Shown in pieces: positions 1-13,438 of a DNA stretch of 64,000 nucleotides. The stretch is from Cloeon dipterum. Its lineage: Eukaryota > Arthropoda > Insecta > Ephemeroptera > Baetidae. Under the pieces are notes generated by a model. That model worked only from the letters and a program-made list of their open reading frames with translations, ran no database searches and had not been told where the DNA came from. Within the stretch, counting starts at the first letter, position 1; each line of letters opens with the position of its first letter. The position numbers and the translations under genes were made by a program. The stretch covers positions 13,206,001 through 13,270,000 of the forward strand of contig NC_088788.1 in assembly GCF_949628265.1 (NCBI RefSeq), read 5' to 3'.

Positions 1-2578
1 TCTGCATGTACTGATACATGAAGAGATCCTCCTTGGGAATCTGCTCCTCAGATATATTTAAAAACCTGCGACAAAGAGAGTCATTTTAATATTTAAATCG
101 CGTTAATTCTGACTCGTCTCACCTTGTGCTGTCAATCCTGAGAGACCTGACGCCCTTTGGTTGATACTGGCTGGTCCTTGAAAACACTGGTCCCTTTTGC
201 GCTTCCTTTTTGGGATTTTTGAAGGAGAATCGATCCAGGAACCTTGCTGACGAGAAATCAACAAGGATGTCTCCAGAGTACTTGATGATCTCTTTGTCTA
301 ATAGATTTTGTGCAAACAAAGCCACAGTGGGGTGGTAGTGGCTGGCAAGTAATGCCAGCTCCCGCAGGCCAACCTTTTCTGCCTTGCTAAACAAGGGGTT
401 GCGGCTGAAAGGCTCATATTCATTAGGATCTGAGTTCTGCGGCCTCCGCCCTTGCTTGTCTTCAACCCAAGACCAAGATCCCGAGGGCTTTGTCATTTCA
501 GGCTTTACAGTCTCTTCATCCTCATTCAGTTTCACGTCAGTGTATTTTTCTTCCTCGTCATCATCTTCCTCAAACTTTACCGTGCCGCTCTCTTCAGCTA
601 GAGAACAACATAATTGAAATTTTGAACACTTTGTGCGTAGGTGTTAATCTTACCTTTCAACTCCAAAATTATCTGATCCCTGTTCCTGCAAATGACCTGA
701 GAGACCAAGTACAAAATGGAACAGGCCAAATTGCTATGCGCGCTGAGAGCTAGTTGCAGCAGCCTCTTGACATATGCCTGCACTCTTGCTGGCTTACTAT
801 CATTTTTCAAGGATTTGTAGACAATGTTGAGGAAGAGCGCCAGGTGTTTAGTCTTCAGGGCTTCTGGGTCCAGCATTTTCTTGTACAGGGCGCTGTAAAA
901 TCTGTCTTCGATGGAACTGGATGCCTGAGCCACCTGATGCAATAGACATAGTGCATGCAGGGCAACTCCAAAAGAAGACACGTGGACAAGTTTGTGCAGG
1001 GTGTCCACATGGTCAGCCAAGGTGTCAGAAAACGAGTCCTTCGCATAAGGAAAGGCTCGCTTCACACCACTCAACAGATTTTGCATCATCTTAGAGTCAA
1101 GTTCCCCCTTTTTGATGCAAGCCTGTAGGCAAAACAATAACTTGCTTTTTTAATCAAGCTTAATTAAACAATTATGGTTTGTCAAACAATCGCAATTTTT
1201 CTAAAAACACCATCCTGATCAATAACCATCCAAAATTTGGCCAAAAGGATGTGTTCAACTAATTGTGAAAGTAATTGAACCTGTATTCTGTCTGTGTATA
1301 AAAATAAAATTTTTGGCCTATAGGCTCGAAACAATCTTAACGTTGCAGAAATTAGACTTAAATTTATATGTTTGGGTTAATGCATAGCTTAATGGAGCCA
1401 GAAAAAACGACTAAATAAGAATTTTACAGTTAAAAAAATAAGACCATGGTAAGAAACTAGGAAGCAAAAAACATGTTAAAACTGCAAGATTGTGGTACAT
1501 AATTGATTAAACAAGATCTAACAAAATTTTACCTTGAAGAGACAGAAGTACAAGTTGATCATACTAGATGCAAGATTCTTGTCCTCTAAGCTCAAGTGGA
1601 ACTGGATAAGGAAGCAAACTGAATAGTACTGAGCCTTTGGTTGGATGTTGGGTCTGAATATCATTTTTTCCACTTCCTCAAGTACCACAGGCTGCATGTT
1701 TGGGTGCTTTCTCAGCACTAGCTGCAAGTAATGGATTGCTTTGCTCGCAACCTCCTGATGAGGGTCTCCCAATTTGTTAACAAGCTGGGCCAGTAGCAAT
1801 TGTTCTTGCTCTGCATTTGCAGCAAGCAATTTACTCATGCACCCAATGGCTTTGCCCTGAAAGGTGAACGTTTCTTTGATTAAACTGAACAACTGATTTC
1901 AAAAGGTCAGCATACCTTGATGCTTTCAATGGAGTCCTTAGAAATGACTTCCAATGCCTTGATAAATGCAATGTAAAACTCCTTCAATCTGCCTTCAAAC
2001 CACCAATGCAACAAACACTTGTGTTGCAAGGCCTGGTCAAGTTGTTCCAGAATGTGTAAAGGTCTTGCACTGAATGGCACTAGTTTTCTGTCTGGCACAA
2101 GAAGGTCGTTCAGCCAAAGCTCAACTAAATTCTCCATGACTTGTAAGCACTCTTTCTTCTTCCCGACTTTTACCATCGACGTCAGGTTGTTTATCAAGGC
2201 TAACGAATGGATTGGAGAGTTCTGCACTTGTACAATCTGAGCTGCTACTTTGTCAGCCAGGGTGCCTTTGCTCATGATGGTCTTCATCCAATTGTGTTGG
2301 TAACGATTGTTGCCATGCTGTTTGTTATTGTACCTAAAAATCAGTGTCATTTATGAACCCAGTCCAATTTTGTTGAATGTGGTCATACTTTAAGACTTCT
2401 TCTGCAAGTAAGTTCTCAGCTACTTTGCTATACTTATATAGCAAATTTTGGTCCAAATCTGAGACGTCGTTACTGGTTTCAACATTTGGTTCAGTTTGGT
2501 ACCATTTTAGTGGTTCATCAGTGGGAAGTCCAAACTTATTGTATTGGTTGGACTTCATCTTGATAGTGCTGGCTAACC
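1..2578 (-). CDS. CEBPZ: CCAAT/enhancer-binding protein zeta (Noc1), partial at both ends
   Basis: Nucleolar CBF/Mak21-family protein; in yeast and animals Noc1/CEBPZ acts in maturation and export of pre-60S ribosomal particles. The minus-strand exons give a helical-repeat protein with the family's landmarks in order: the block around GTLADKVAAQI, the VNKLGDPHQEVASKA helix, KHPNMQPVV, KAQYYSVCFL, the segment YSALYKKMLDPEAL, and the C-terminal block with HYHPTVALFAQNLL and ARFLDRFSFKNPK. Exons are separated by short introns, plus one of about 0.4 kb near 1140-1530. The frame is still open at base 1, so the C-terminus lies outside. At 2579 there is a good acceptor upstream of the first recognised exon, and the Met at 2558 is internal to that exon, so an N-terminal exon is probably missing from my model; the acidic N-terminus of the human protein is not visible. 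A naive reading creates a 25-bp intron near 2340; a donor further upstream gives a normal 65-bp intron. Family assignment is secure. Confidence 0.92.
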
Positions 2579-3367
2579 TGAGAAAAAAATGCGATTTAGT
2601 ATTCAAATAATATTACTAGTTAAGATGAAAGTCGAAGTTCATAAATTTATCTTGTGTAAAATATGTGTAGATATACAGAATTATGATACATAAAATGAAG
2701 ACACGGACTCTGTCTATATGTAGAGCTTGACGCAAGACAAATCATATGATATTTTGTAGAATTGAAAGCACGGTATGAATGATATCAGCGGAAAATCTTC
2801 TTTCTCAGACTGAAGATAGGGGGTAATACTTGCCTATTTAATTTAAGTGTCGATCTTACTGCGACTTTTATGACAAAGTTGTGAAGGAAAATATTACAGA
2901 TTATGTTAAACACGTGGAGAACATGAAATACGAAAACAATCGACCGTGGGCGTGGTTCTGTTGTGGTGTTTTGAGGCTGTTCGGCAGTGTTGCCAACATG
3001 GCAACAGAACCTAACCAATCACTTTCTTTGTTAACCAGTAACCAGATTAAATTTAGTATTTTTCTGTTGTCAGCGTTGATTTGGATTTGTTCCAAAATAT
3101 TCGCACGATCTGAATTGGCGCCAAGCTGACAATGTCAAATCAGATGTTCATGATTGTAGCATTCAGCATTATGGAATAAGGACAAACAGAGAGGTTTTGT
3201 TTTGCACCATTTTTTGTTCATTTTGGTTGAAACAAAAATCAATACATATATATATTGGTAAGGGATTGAAACACTTTATATATTATTTATGTTAACTAAT
3301 AAGTAAGTAATACATCATTATTATGTTATACATATTTCTTTTTCTGTCCATAGCCTGGATATTTGCA
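2579..3367. other. Divergent intergenic region between CEBPZ and the HAUS3-like gene
   Basis: The stretch separates two divergently transcribed genes and should hold both promoters and 5' untranslated exons. A polypyrimidine tract and AG at about 3340-3352 look like a splice acceptor just before the plus-strand start codon. A short TA-dinucleotide run lies near 3243-3256. No protein could be supported on either strand. Confidence 0.5.
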
Positions 3368-5037
3368 ATGGAACCTGTGGAAATTCTCAATCGTAAGGTA
3401 CAAATCCAAGAAAAATATTTGACCCGGCTCCAGTCCATTCACAACAATGTCCAAGAAACGTCAAAAGCAGCAAAGCTGGAACTGGACGCATCCAGAGAGA
3501 GGTCAGAAAGAAGCGAACAAGAGTTGCAGGAGACGTATTTTGAGTGCAAACTTGCTGTGTCTAAGCTGGGACACCATTTAAACTCTCTGCACCAGCAATG
3601 CTCCCAGCTGAACAATTCTTTGTGTTCTAAAGATGCGCAACTCCTGTGTCGCCTACCTCTTGAGGAATTGCGAGGTTCTAGAAACGCAGTTGAAAATGAC
3701 TTGAAACTATTTATTATGAAACAGTTCCAAAAGGTAGTTTTCATTCAGATGTTCAAAACAAAATAAATTTGGCAAATCTTTGTTTCAGAAAAGTGGGGAA
3801 ACTCTCCCAAATGCAAATTCTATAAGGGGTCAGCCAGGGCTTCAATATTCCCATCTGATCATTGGCACAGATAAAACCAAATTTGATCAACAGTGCCGGG
3901 ATCTTGAAAGACTGCAGCTTGAGTATGTTGTAACAATCATCATCATCATGTGCAAATTAAAATTTCTGTCTTGCATGTATATTTTCAGCCTTGGAGAAAC
4001 TTTGATGAATATTAAAATAAATGACGCAAAAAATAAAGCCTTAAAGGCAGCAATCAATTTCATCAAAACTCAACCTAAAGTCAGTGACGCCAGGTAAAAG
4101 CCCAACATAGCTGATTGATTTAAATAACCTCATATTTTTTCTCTTCCTCTTCACAGCCAGCAACCATCAGTAACAACTGCTAGTTCAATCATGTGTTTAA
4201 AAAATGATATCAAACAGGCAGCTGCTGCGAATGCTGCCAACAAGGCCAACATTATTTCTTTGGGAAGTCTTACTGTGAAAGAAACTAGACTGAAATACTG
4301 CCTAGACAGGTTAAAATTGGTACACAAGCTAATGAAGAAGCAGATAGGAGTGGACAAAATAGTCTATCACACCATGCTGGTAACTTCTTGTAACATTAGT
4401 CAATGGAATGAAAAATAATTTTATCAGGCGGAGTCCAAGCTAACTCAAGAAGCGAGCAGTTTTCTGAAGGCTGTCAGTACGCACTTCAAAAAAGAGACAG
4501 ATGCTTTAGCTCTAGCTGTTGAATCACTGGAGGCTGTAAAAGCGAATGCCTCGCCAGCAACAGATTCCGGACTGGATTTGAAAGAATATCCTAGGACCCG
4601 CGACTTCAACTGCAAGAGTGAAGAAATTGTGCAACTTTTGACCCAGCATGTCAAAATTCTGCAAAATCAGTAAGTTGACATCAGATTTTTGTAAACTAAT
4701 TGTAAGCTCATAGATGGTTTACTATTAGTGTTGATTTGCTGGATCATAGCGGAAATGAGATCAGTGGAGTTCAATTGCCAATGCTAGACACTTCAGTTCA
4801 TGAGCTGGAGAAGTTGCATGCTGATTTTAAATCAGATGTCGAAAGTTGCATTTTGGATTTCACAAAGACAAAGGTATGTTTCAACATTTAAATAACATTT
4901 GATCATAAATCTAAGTGGTTGTAATATAGGGCCGCATGAAGATGTGCCAGAATATGAAACCACCTGTTGACTTGTGGCAAATTTTCCTAACTGAACCAGA
5001 CAAACTCGCAGGATACTTGTCTCAAGATGCGGATTAA
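3368..5037 (+). CDS. Coiled-coil protein resembling augmin subunit HAUS3
   Basis: Seven exons (about 3368-3733, 3789-3922, 3989-4093, 4157-4379, 4428-4670, 4729-4873, 4930-5037) give a protein of about 440 residues that is almost entirely alpha-helical coiled coil, with no signal peptide or membrane segment. Spaced similarities to animal HAUS3 support a tentative call: an early KVQIQEKYLTRLQS segment, a LKLFIMKQF block, an ERLQLE block, and a C-terminal DLWQIFLTEPDKLAGYL corresponding in position to the HAUS3 tail. HAUS3 is part of the augmin complex that recruits gamma-tubulin to pre-existing spindle microtubules. The family is usually near 600 residues and begins with a globular N-terminal region not seen here; either an upstream exon was missed or the gene is short. 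The Met at 3368 follows an acceptor-like AG, so the 5' UTR is probably spliced. Another spindle or centrosome coiled-coil protein is a fair alternative. Confidence 0.5.
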
Positions 5038-5871
5038 TGTCAATTTTCAAATTTGATTAAAACTCATATATTTTAAATAAATTAAGGCTGATTGGTAGAT
5101 TCCAATTTTTAATTGGGTTATTCATCAGAAAAATGTCAATTTAAGTCTAGCAAATTTCCATCAAAACATTATTTTCCAAAAATTAAATTCTTCAAAACAA
5201 ATTCTATGACTAGCAATACACCTAAACAATATTGCTGAATACATAAATGTACAATACATGATAATTAGTAGATTGCCACAACATAGTTGTTATAAACAAA
5301 ATTTGAGTCGCTTAGTATCTCCGTCAAGGAACATGATATACACTTTGTTATCAAAATGGTTAACACAAAATTACAACAGTAAAGATATAATGTACGCAAA
5401 CACTTTGGAATCAACAGTTACAATCAGATCAATTCCTACAGAACGAGCTAAATTAAAAAAGTTAAAACGATATGCAGGGCGATTTGAACAAAATCATATT
5501 GATTTGATTATTACAAAATGACTGTTAGTAGCAATCCCAATACTTTACAATAGTTCCAAAATCAATTGTAGCCATATTTAAAAATAGCACCTAAGCACGG
5601 TCGAAGCACTATGTAGCAAACAAACTGTCTTCAAAATAGGTGCTCCTATGTGTGCTGCTGCAGCATGAGGAAATTTCGCGTCGGCACACGTTTTTCTTGT
5701 GGACCGACTGAGGATCACAGCCGAGGACGGAGGTTTCTACACAAGTTTGTTAGTTTTTTTTCTGGTGCGTATTTCTTTGAGAAGTCTCAGCAACTAAATA
5801 GTCTAGTGTTGTACTTGTTGGGCATTTGCTTTCTTTGGTGCCTCATTGAACAACTTGAATTTGCACTTCAA
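5038..5871. other. Spacer between convergent genes (HAUS3-like and SUN)
   Basis: AT-rich sequence with an ATTAAA/AATAAA-like signal just after 5060 that could end the plus-strand transcript. Open frames here lack protein-like composition and homology. The last part probably is the 3' UTR of the SUN gene. Confidence 0.5.
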
Positions 5872-8800
5872 TTAAACGGGCACGCCATGCACCCTAAAGC
5901 GATAAATGCATGTGTACTCCAAATGCCCGTGGTTTGATTCAATTCGTAGCTCAACCTTCTGGTAGGAGTCATGCTCAACCTATAATAAATATATTAAACT
6001 CTTGAAACTTGAGGAGAAAGGATTTAAGTTGTTACCAAAATTTCAAACGTTTGCAGTGCTTGTCCGTTATCAACGTAAGTAAACGAGCCCAGCTGAATTG
6101 GGTCTGTATCCTGGTCCTCTTTGAAGCCCCAAATAGAGAAGTCTTTTGGGGCCGAGTCTATATTGCCGTTGAGTGATATGGTTTTGGGGATGTGCTCCAT
6201 AGTGACCGCTGTCAAGTGTATTTTCTTGGACAGCTCAATCAATATGATGCCAGTTGCGCCTTTGAAAGCGTAACAATCTCCAGGGTTCACACTTGGCTGG
6301 AAAAACAATTTTAGGACGCAAATGATAAGTAGAATTCTGTAATAACCTGTATGATTGATCTTGGATTGTTTGGTTTGTGCACTCTTTGGTAGAGCCAGTC
6401 CATTCCCAAATAGTAGGTGAAAGCATTTCTCTCGTCGTAGCTTTCAGTGCAACGAGTCGTGAGTATCATCCCACCTAAGGAGGCCATAAAATATTAATAA
6501 GTCTAGAGAGCAGAATGCTATATTTACCAGATGACTCCAATGCATAATCAGGTAGGTTAGTCTTGTCAGCGTCAAATGCAGCAATCTGCTGCCTAATCAG
6601 GGCGATCAGTTTCTCGTCAGAGGTATCCCATTGAACACCAACGTTTGTGGCAGTTGAGGTCTTGAGATGCCGGAGTTCTGCTAATTCTTTGGCTGCTGCT
6701 TCCATTTTAGAATCTATGTTTGCAAGTATCTCTGCAAAATTCAGGTTAGAGGTGAAGAAGTTATATATTGAACAAAACATACTTTCTTGAGCCGCTTTGA
6801 GATCGATCTCAAGCTTCTGGATCCTCTCCCTCAGTTTCTCAGTCAGTTCTGACTGGCTCTGAATCAAGTCAGCAGCTACATGACTTTGGTCAGCCTGCGA
6901 CATGGCATCAATTTTTCCCTGTAGCTGAACAATTTCCGCCTGCATTTTGTCACAACAGTCAGAGCTGCCCAAAATGTGAGAGTAGTGCTGCTGCAGCTCT
7001 TCCTCGATGTGATCGATCTTGCCCCCAATCGAAGCCAGCAGCTGGCTTTTTTCTTCATTCTTTTCAACACCACTACTCAAAACCTCCAACTTCTCATCAA
7101 GAGCAGAAATATCCCCTGATATCTTTTGGAACACCAAGGCCTGAGATTTTATGTCCTTGAAAAGTTTATTTCAAAATAAAATTTTTGAGATATTTAGGAA
7201 ATTATTACTTCTGTAAATGATGCTTGTTTGTTCTGCAGATTTTGAAAAGCTGACGTACCCAGCACCCTCAAGGCCAGCTCTTCAATATCTATATTATTTT
7301 CGTAGACCAAGGCAGGATTGGCATTGTACACAATCGGAACTTTTGAGTTTTCAGATTCAGAGGGGGATTCGCCCTGAAAAAGGAAAGTCAGGTCAAGTTC
7401 AAGAAAGCATATGAGAACAGTACCGTCATTTCCACTGACTGAAACAGAGGTTCTTGAATCTTTGCAGCGAGGGAGGACCCCACAGCTCCAAACCAGCCAC
7501 AAAAATATATTGCCACTTGAAACGGAGCAGCCAACACACTGAGGAGGAAGTTCAAAAGAGCAGAGGTAAACTCGACGAGCCATTGCCAGGGCACCACAGC
7601 AATCTGTACAGTGCGCTGCCAAAAATTCAACACCGAATCCAAGATGAGGGTGCCAGTCTTGTGCATATAGTTGCTGCTGTCATGCAGGAGGCTGCTGCTC
7701 TCGTAGAGATCAGTCAAATAGGAACACCATCCCACTGCAAACACAATCAAGTGTTAATGGAAACCATGAAGTGCAGACTTGAACCATTAGGGAGGAGGAT
7801 TGTGAGATAGGATTTATTTACAAAAGCAAAGCCACTCACCATGTTTGAGATACATAACACAGGTTCCACGTGGGGAGAAAATAAAACTAGCTATTTCCTC
7901 CTCCCAGGTCAAGTCATGTATTTTTGAAACAACAATATCCTGACAGTGTCCAAGACAAACCGTTTATTTTCTAAATCCCAACATGCATACAGATATAATT
8001 AATATATATTCTGATACATTTTGATCATCCATGGATTGGGTAACACAAATAAATTTATTTAGTTTTGGCTATGTCCAAACTATAGCTTAAAATACTTTTA
8101 GTTTCAACAGAATTTGTCAAAAATTATTATCAATGACACCAGTCTCTGCGACTTTAATCAAATAATTAGTTCAGAGCTATAAACTGAAAAAAAACAACCA
8201 CCAAAACCAATGTTAGTCGAAGAAAGATGAATATTTTGAGTGCATTTACACTGGTTGATCATTCAAAAGGCACTTTATAAGCCACCTTATTCCACATAAA
8301 GCCACTATGAAACAACCAAATGTGCGAACTAATACAGGCGATTTTGCTTTTAGCAATGTAAGTTACGGTGAGATAAGTGAGTTTAATTAGTTAATGGTCA
8401 TTTGATTCGATAATTAAAATGGCTAAGCTGCGACTGGTTCTTCAACAGAGACTACATTCTCAACAGCTGGCTCCACTACTTCAGTATCAACAACAGATCC
8501 TTGTTCGTTATCGGCCAATTCAAGCCAGGTTGGCCAAGTAAAGACATTTTTTAAATCAATTTCATCATATCTATCCAGAGCAATCTGATAGTAGGCCAGA
8601 GAAGATTTTTTCACGCCTTCAGTGATGTCAAAAAAGTTTTCCGAAAAATCCCCTTGGAACTTAGTGAGCCTCTCGGCCACATCCCCCTTCACGTTGTTGA
8701 AATCACCTGAAAAAGTTAATTAAGTGAAAACAAAATGACTAAACACAAACAATCAAACCTGTGTAAACAGCATAGGCCAGCAGCAGCAAAAGGAGAAGGC

Positions 8801-11800
8801 CAAGCAATTTTCCCCAGTTGCGGGAAAGGCCGCCCCAGATCATCAGAAATAAGGCGGCAATCTTCTGTTTCCAGGTGATAGCCTCCTCAGTAGCAAAGTT
8901 GTCAGAAACCACAGTTTCTCTGTAGTAATAGTAGGATTTGGTTTCCCTTTCATCTATGTTGACAAAAAATAAAACAAATACACAGATAAGTTAATACATG
9001 TTTTTGAAATTATCAGATATATTGCGCTACAAAAGACAAAATATAAAAATGCAACAAATAATATCATTACTTGTGATGAGGGATAAACAATCGGACTAGT
9101 CCTTGTTGGCTGATATTGGTATTTTTGTTTGTGTCGACATGTTTCATCTACGACTGGCGCTATTATCATGAGGGTTTCTAAAACGTAGGCTCTCATGACC
9201 CAACATGACTAGGGCACCAGTTGGACATGCCAAGAAAAATAAAAATCTCAACTTTAACCAACGAGGACAAGTCAACTATTTCTCCTTAATTGGAAATTAA
9301 TGCCTTCCTTGAGTTAAAATTTCAAATCATACTTACTTGTGTTTCTAACAGCAGAAAAGGCAGCTTTGATCCTGTTGGCCAGATATGAAACCCCTCCGAT
9401 AAGGGCACCAAAGGTGTAGGTGTATATGAAGATGAAGAAGGTCTTTACTGCCAGGGAAACACGCTGCCAAATGCTGAACTGCTGCAAAGTCTCCTCTTTG
9501 TAGTATCTCCTTGGATCCACATACTCTTCTGAGTCGGAGTCCTCTCGGGCCAAGTTGTAGCTGAAGTTTCGTTGCATTTTTGACACAGACGATAAGTACG
9601 AGCCGAGCGGCCTTCTGGACAGATTTGGCATGTTGTAAAAGCCAGGGGCGATTTCATACCTCTGATCAGACAGTGGCGAGTAGGTGTAGTCGGTCTTTTT
9701 GTAGTAGCTGAAACAACAACGGTGATCACTTATATTAGCAGCCATTGAAGAAATCATAATAAAAGATGCGTTGAGGCTTAGGGTTATCACATGAGCATTC
9801 TTGAGATGGAGAAATTTCAAGTATGGGGCGCTGAATTTTGGGTATTTTAAAAATTCATGTGCCTCAATAAAAGTTCTCAGGTTTGTTTTGAGAGACAACT
9901 CGTCTAACAACATCACTACTAATCAACGACCTCTATTACAATGAGTAGCGTAATCTGCATGACACTCTAAAGCGATTGATTTCAACGGACTGGAATATTG
10001 AATAATCCAATTCTCTGGGAAAAAAAGAGTGTTTTAACTCACTTCAAGTCGACGCCCATTTCTCACAGCGTAGATTAATCCAGTTTAAGCACAAAAACAA
10101 GCACAAAGGTGCAGGTGATCCAGCGACCTGAGCACAACTAATGAAAACTGTCTTGAGCGCTGACAAAATTCAAGCTCGGTCTCTTACTCTCCTGACTTTC
10201 AAAAGTTCAAGTTCACACTATCTGTATGTCGTTTCCAGAAATGGGCACAGCATAGAAAATGAATTGTTGACTTGCAAACAAGGCTGCACTTGAAAACGAG
10301 TGAGAAAAGAGAGAAAAACTTTATGTGGCACGCAAGCAAGCTACTCTACTCTCTCGACCAAATTAAACTAAAAAAGGTATCGAAGCACTTGGCCGGCCGA
10401 CTGGCCGCAGAGCCATAAACTCAATGAGCCGCAAGGGCAATTTCTCTGACGCCCACGTTTAACTGCTGGGGCACTTGCACACGCCTTTAAGGATATTCGA
10501 GATTGTAAATTTCTGATTTCGCTCTCCAAACACTACAAACAATGCCTTTCTTAAGAGCACAGCGGTAAGCTGATGTAGAAGCGTGTGTTGGAACTCAAAT
10601 AATAGTAAATAAATGGCCGGATACAGAGTGCTCCAGGAAACATTAAGCACTGGGTTAAGTTACATGAGATATTATGTAGCCCAATTGGCATGTAATGTGA
10701 GCTTAATTAGAATTGAAATATTGACAGTTCAAGTCATGTGATATGCGTTGATATTATTTTGCATGAAATTGCAGTTTTTGTTGCTGTCAGCAAGTAATCA
10801 GCAATTAGTTTTTTTAGATTTTAATCGCAAGCTTTCAAGCATTAACTTGTCAATGAATAGGAATTAAAATTTCCTTAAAATAAACGTATATGCAAGAAAA
10901 AATATTGATAATTTTCCATATTCTAGGAAAAGAATATGAAAAGTGATACCTGACAATAATAATAGAAATACAAGATGACACTGGCAACGGTATGAAAACA
11001 ACGCTTAGTACTGGCAAGTTGTAAGAGGAAGTATACTGCATCAATTTGAATACTGGAGAGAGACGGTGGCCTCGGCAGTAGTAATAAAATGTTATATGGG
11101 CATGTCAAAGAAATACGCTCGAAAAGACCAGGAATCTCATGAAGAATTTCTGATTCTCCACTCTTTCCGCGATTCACATGAAGCTTGTGCGAAAAAATCG
11201 CAAGAAAATCACAGATGAATAATTTTTGAATCGCATATGGCTCATTGTCATAACAGTTTGCGAGGCCGCATTTCCATGGTAACGTAATCGCAATTGACTT
11301 GACTCTGCCGATTAGACCTTCTAAAGCCGCAGCATAATTAATACGCTAGTAAAGTGACCTAACCTGTTCACATTCAATATTTTATCATGATTAGAAATAA
11401 CACAAATAAGTTACTCAACACTCAAGAATATTCATGACATCAAAATCAACTCCTGGAAGTTGCGTGGATATTTACATTCAGTGACATCATGCACCGAACA
11501 CCAAAAGGAAAGCCAGGATAAAAAGTAAACTTGGCGTGTAAAGCGCTCAACCGTGGTGAAAAATGCGACGTAGGCGTCGCTCATGTTTTGCATTCAAAGT
11601 AGATTTGCAACTGTGAAGGTACATGGCGAAAGTTGTTGAACTATCTGTTAGTGCTCCGAGTTCAAACAAACAAATTATAATCACAAACAACTTTTATTTG
11701 TAATTTCTTTCAATTATATACTTGAAAAAAATAAAATTTATGATGATACGAAAATATGTATGGGTTTCCCATCATCAAAGGAATGGATTATATATGTATT

Positions 11801-13438
11801 TTTCAACCCAATCACATCGCATTGAATTCATATTTAATTTAATTTACTTAATTCATTAGTGAATATCAGCCTGCATAGCAATAAATAAATAGTAAGTGAA
11901 CTCCTGCTGTCTACACGCCATAACTCCAAGAAAAACTAATAGGTCTGCCAACTGCTCAAATCAGTAACTTTCAAAATATATTTTATGTTGGTACATAAGG
12001 TTTAATCAATTTTTCGAAGGTGTCAGAATCAGAATTGTGATGAGTCACTCATTGTTTTCTCGCGTGCCAGTGTGCATTAAACGCTCAAAGTGGGGCAGAG
12101 ACAGTTTTTAATTCATCCAGCAGACCCACCCCTTTAACACCGTTCGCTCAAGTCACGCTGCACCTCCCCTAGTGGGTCTAAAAATATCGCGGCGGGCCCA
12201 CAGAGTGAGATCACCAGAATAAAAACACAATGCAGGCAGGCATTGCAGAATTGTGGATAAGGGGATAATTTTCAACCTGGGGGCCGTAGCGGTATTTTAA
12301 TAATGGTATTTTTGGAGCACTTAACAAAAAATACGCTTGGGGGATATACATCAGAGATGAATCTGTTGTTTGAGCTTGGAGATTAAATAGAACTGTGAAT
12401 CCTTATCTCCCGTGAGCTCATCACTTTTATGGCACCAAACAAGAAGAGTGAGCGCAAAATGCCTATCGCTATCACAAACTAGTGGGCATTCAAGCGTAAT
12501 ATTGTTAAAAATGTGTGGTTATCTATTGTTTGGTACTTCAATTTGCAGTTTTTTCGTTAAAGATGCTAGCTAACTTGGAGAGCGGCCAACAATTGCAACC
12601 GCCTCCTTACGAAATCACTAAATACGCGCTGCTTTCACAACATTAGAATAATTAAAATTGTGCGAACGGAAAAAAACATGCAATGGTACTCACTTCCACC
12701 ACTCGCCAATGTTGCGGTAGAATTTCAAGAAGACTGAGTTTTCTGTGTCAATTTGGCCGTTCAGAGCTTCTTCGTAAAGTTTCCTTGCTTGAGGGCTAGC
12801 TTTCGGGGAACTCTTGGTCGACCTGTAAGCATCCAGGCTGGGCACATTTCTTGACGAAGCCTTGGACCTTTTTGTGCTGGTAGAGGCCACAATCTCATCC
12901 TGTGATGCCTCTGATTGATGACTAATTGATTTCTTTTTGGCCGCAGAGCCATTTGTGGTGGATTTTTTAGCAGGTGTCTTCGTTGCTCTGCGAGGTTTGT
13001 CTTCTGCAGTCTTTGAAGTTTTCTGCAGACAAATTGTGTGAATCAATATCTAAGAGCGTCTTTAGTTGAAATATTATTCACCTTCTTTTTCTTCTCTTGG
13101 CTGACATTTATGGCATTTTGCTGTGCTTCCAAGGAAAGGTTGTTGTTCACTCCAACATCACCATTCCTTGAATAGGTCTGGGACACAGAGGAGCTCATGG
13201 AGACTTCATTCTGCCCTTCGATGACCACTTCCCTGATGGCTTGAAACCTGGGTTAATAAATTTTTTTGTTAAATTTATCATAGCAAAATATGTAATGATA
13301 TTGAACAAACCTTTCGATTCTGTACGTGGCTTCCCTCATTCCTTGCAGTCGTTCAACTTCTGCAGGTGCAACACTCAATGATGGAGTTGTGGAGCGGGAT
13401 CTACTGCTCCTCCGCACGGAGCGCGTTTCTTCTTCCAT
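5872..13438 (-). CDS. SUN-domain inner nuclear membrane protein (SUN1/2, klaroid-like)
   Basis: SUN proteins span the inner nuclear membrane and bind KASH proteins in the perinuclear space, linking chromatin and lamina to the cytoskeleton (LINC complex). From the Met at 13438 the exons encode a Ser/Arg-rich nucleoplasmic N-terminus, a Lys/Ser-rich low-complexity stretch (12.7-13.2 kb), a Tyr-rich segment, hydrophobic segments near 9.4 kb (SLAVKTFFIFIYTYTFGAL), 8.8 kb (a run of leucines in GKLLGLLLLLLLAYAVYTG) and 7.5 kb, a lumenal coiled coil (6.5-7.15 kb), and a C-terminal SUN domain (5.87-6.55 kb). The SUN domain shows NPGDCYAFKG, HIPKTISLNGNIDSAPKDF and the terminal EYTCIYRFRVHG motif, ending at 5872. 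The longest intron, about 3 kb, lies between 9.72 and 12.69 kb. Skipping the exon at 8423-8706 keeps the frame (donor phase 1 into the exon near 7750). Drosophila has klaroid and spag4; overall layout fits klaroid/SUN1-2. Confidence 0.9.
8423..8706 (-). CDS. Alternative last exon of the SUN gene, giving a SUN-less isoform
   Basis: This exon follows a clear acceptor at 8707-8708 and continues in frame from the exon ending in AYAVYTG, then runs 90-odd codons to a stop at 8423. The peptide begins DFNNVKGDVAERLTKFQGDF and ends in an acidic VVEPAVENVVSVEEPVAA tail. If used, the product keeps the N-terminus and first membrane segments but loses the coiled coil and the SUN domain, so it could not bind KASH peptides. 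The same upstream donor can instead splice to the exon near 7750. Codon content and splice signals look genuine; use in vivo is inference. Confidence 0.6.
9730..12690 (-). other. Large intron of the SUN gene
   Basis: About 3 kb between the lysine-rich exon and the tyrosine-rich exon. Part of it (10.02-10.45 and 11.5-12.3 kb) is less AT-rich than the flanks and may hold an internal promoter or enhancer, but no coding exon, RNA gene or transposon could be supported. Confidence 0.45.

Noticed and set aside
2334-2400. A 25-bp intron in CEBPZ near 2340
   Set aside because: Too short for spliceosomal splicing in animals; the GTATGA donor about 40 bases upstream gives a 65-bp intron and better agreement with the family.
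9314-9916. A separate 200-residue protein with membrane segments on the minus strand
   Set aside because: It is an exon of the SUN gene read together with its upstream intron; the acceptor near 9,712 marks where the true exon begins.
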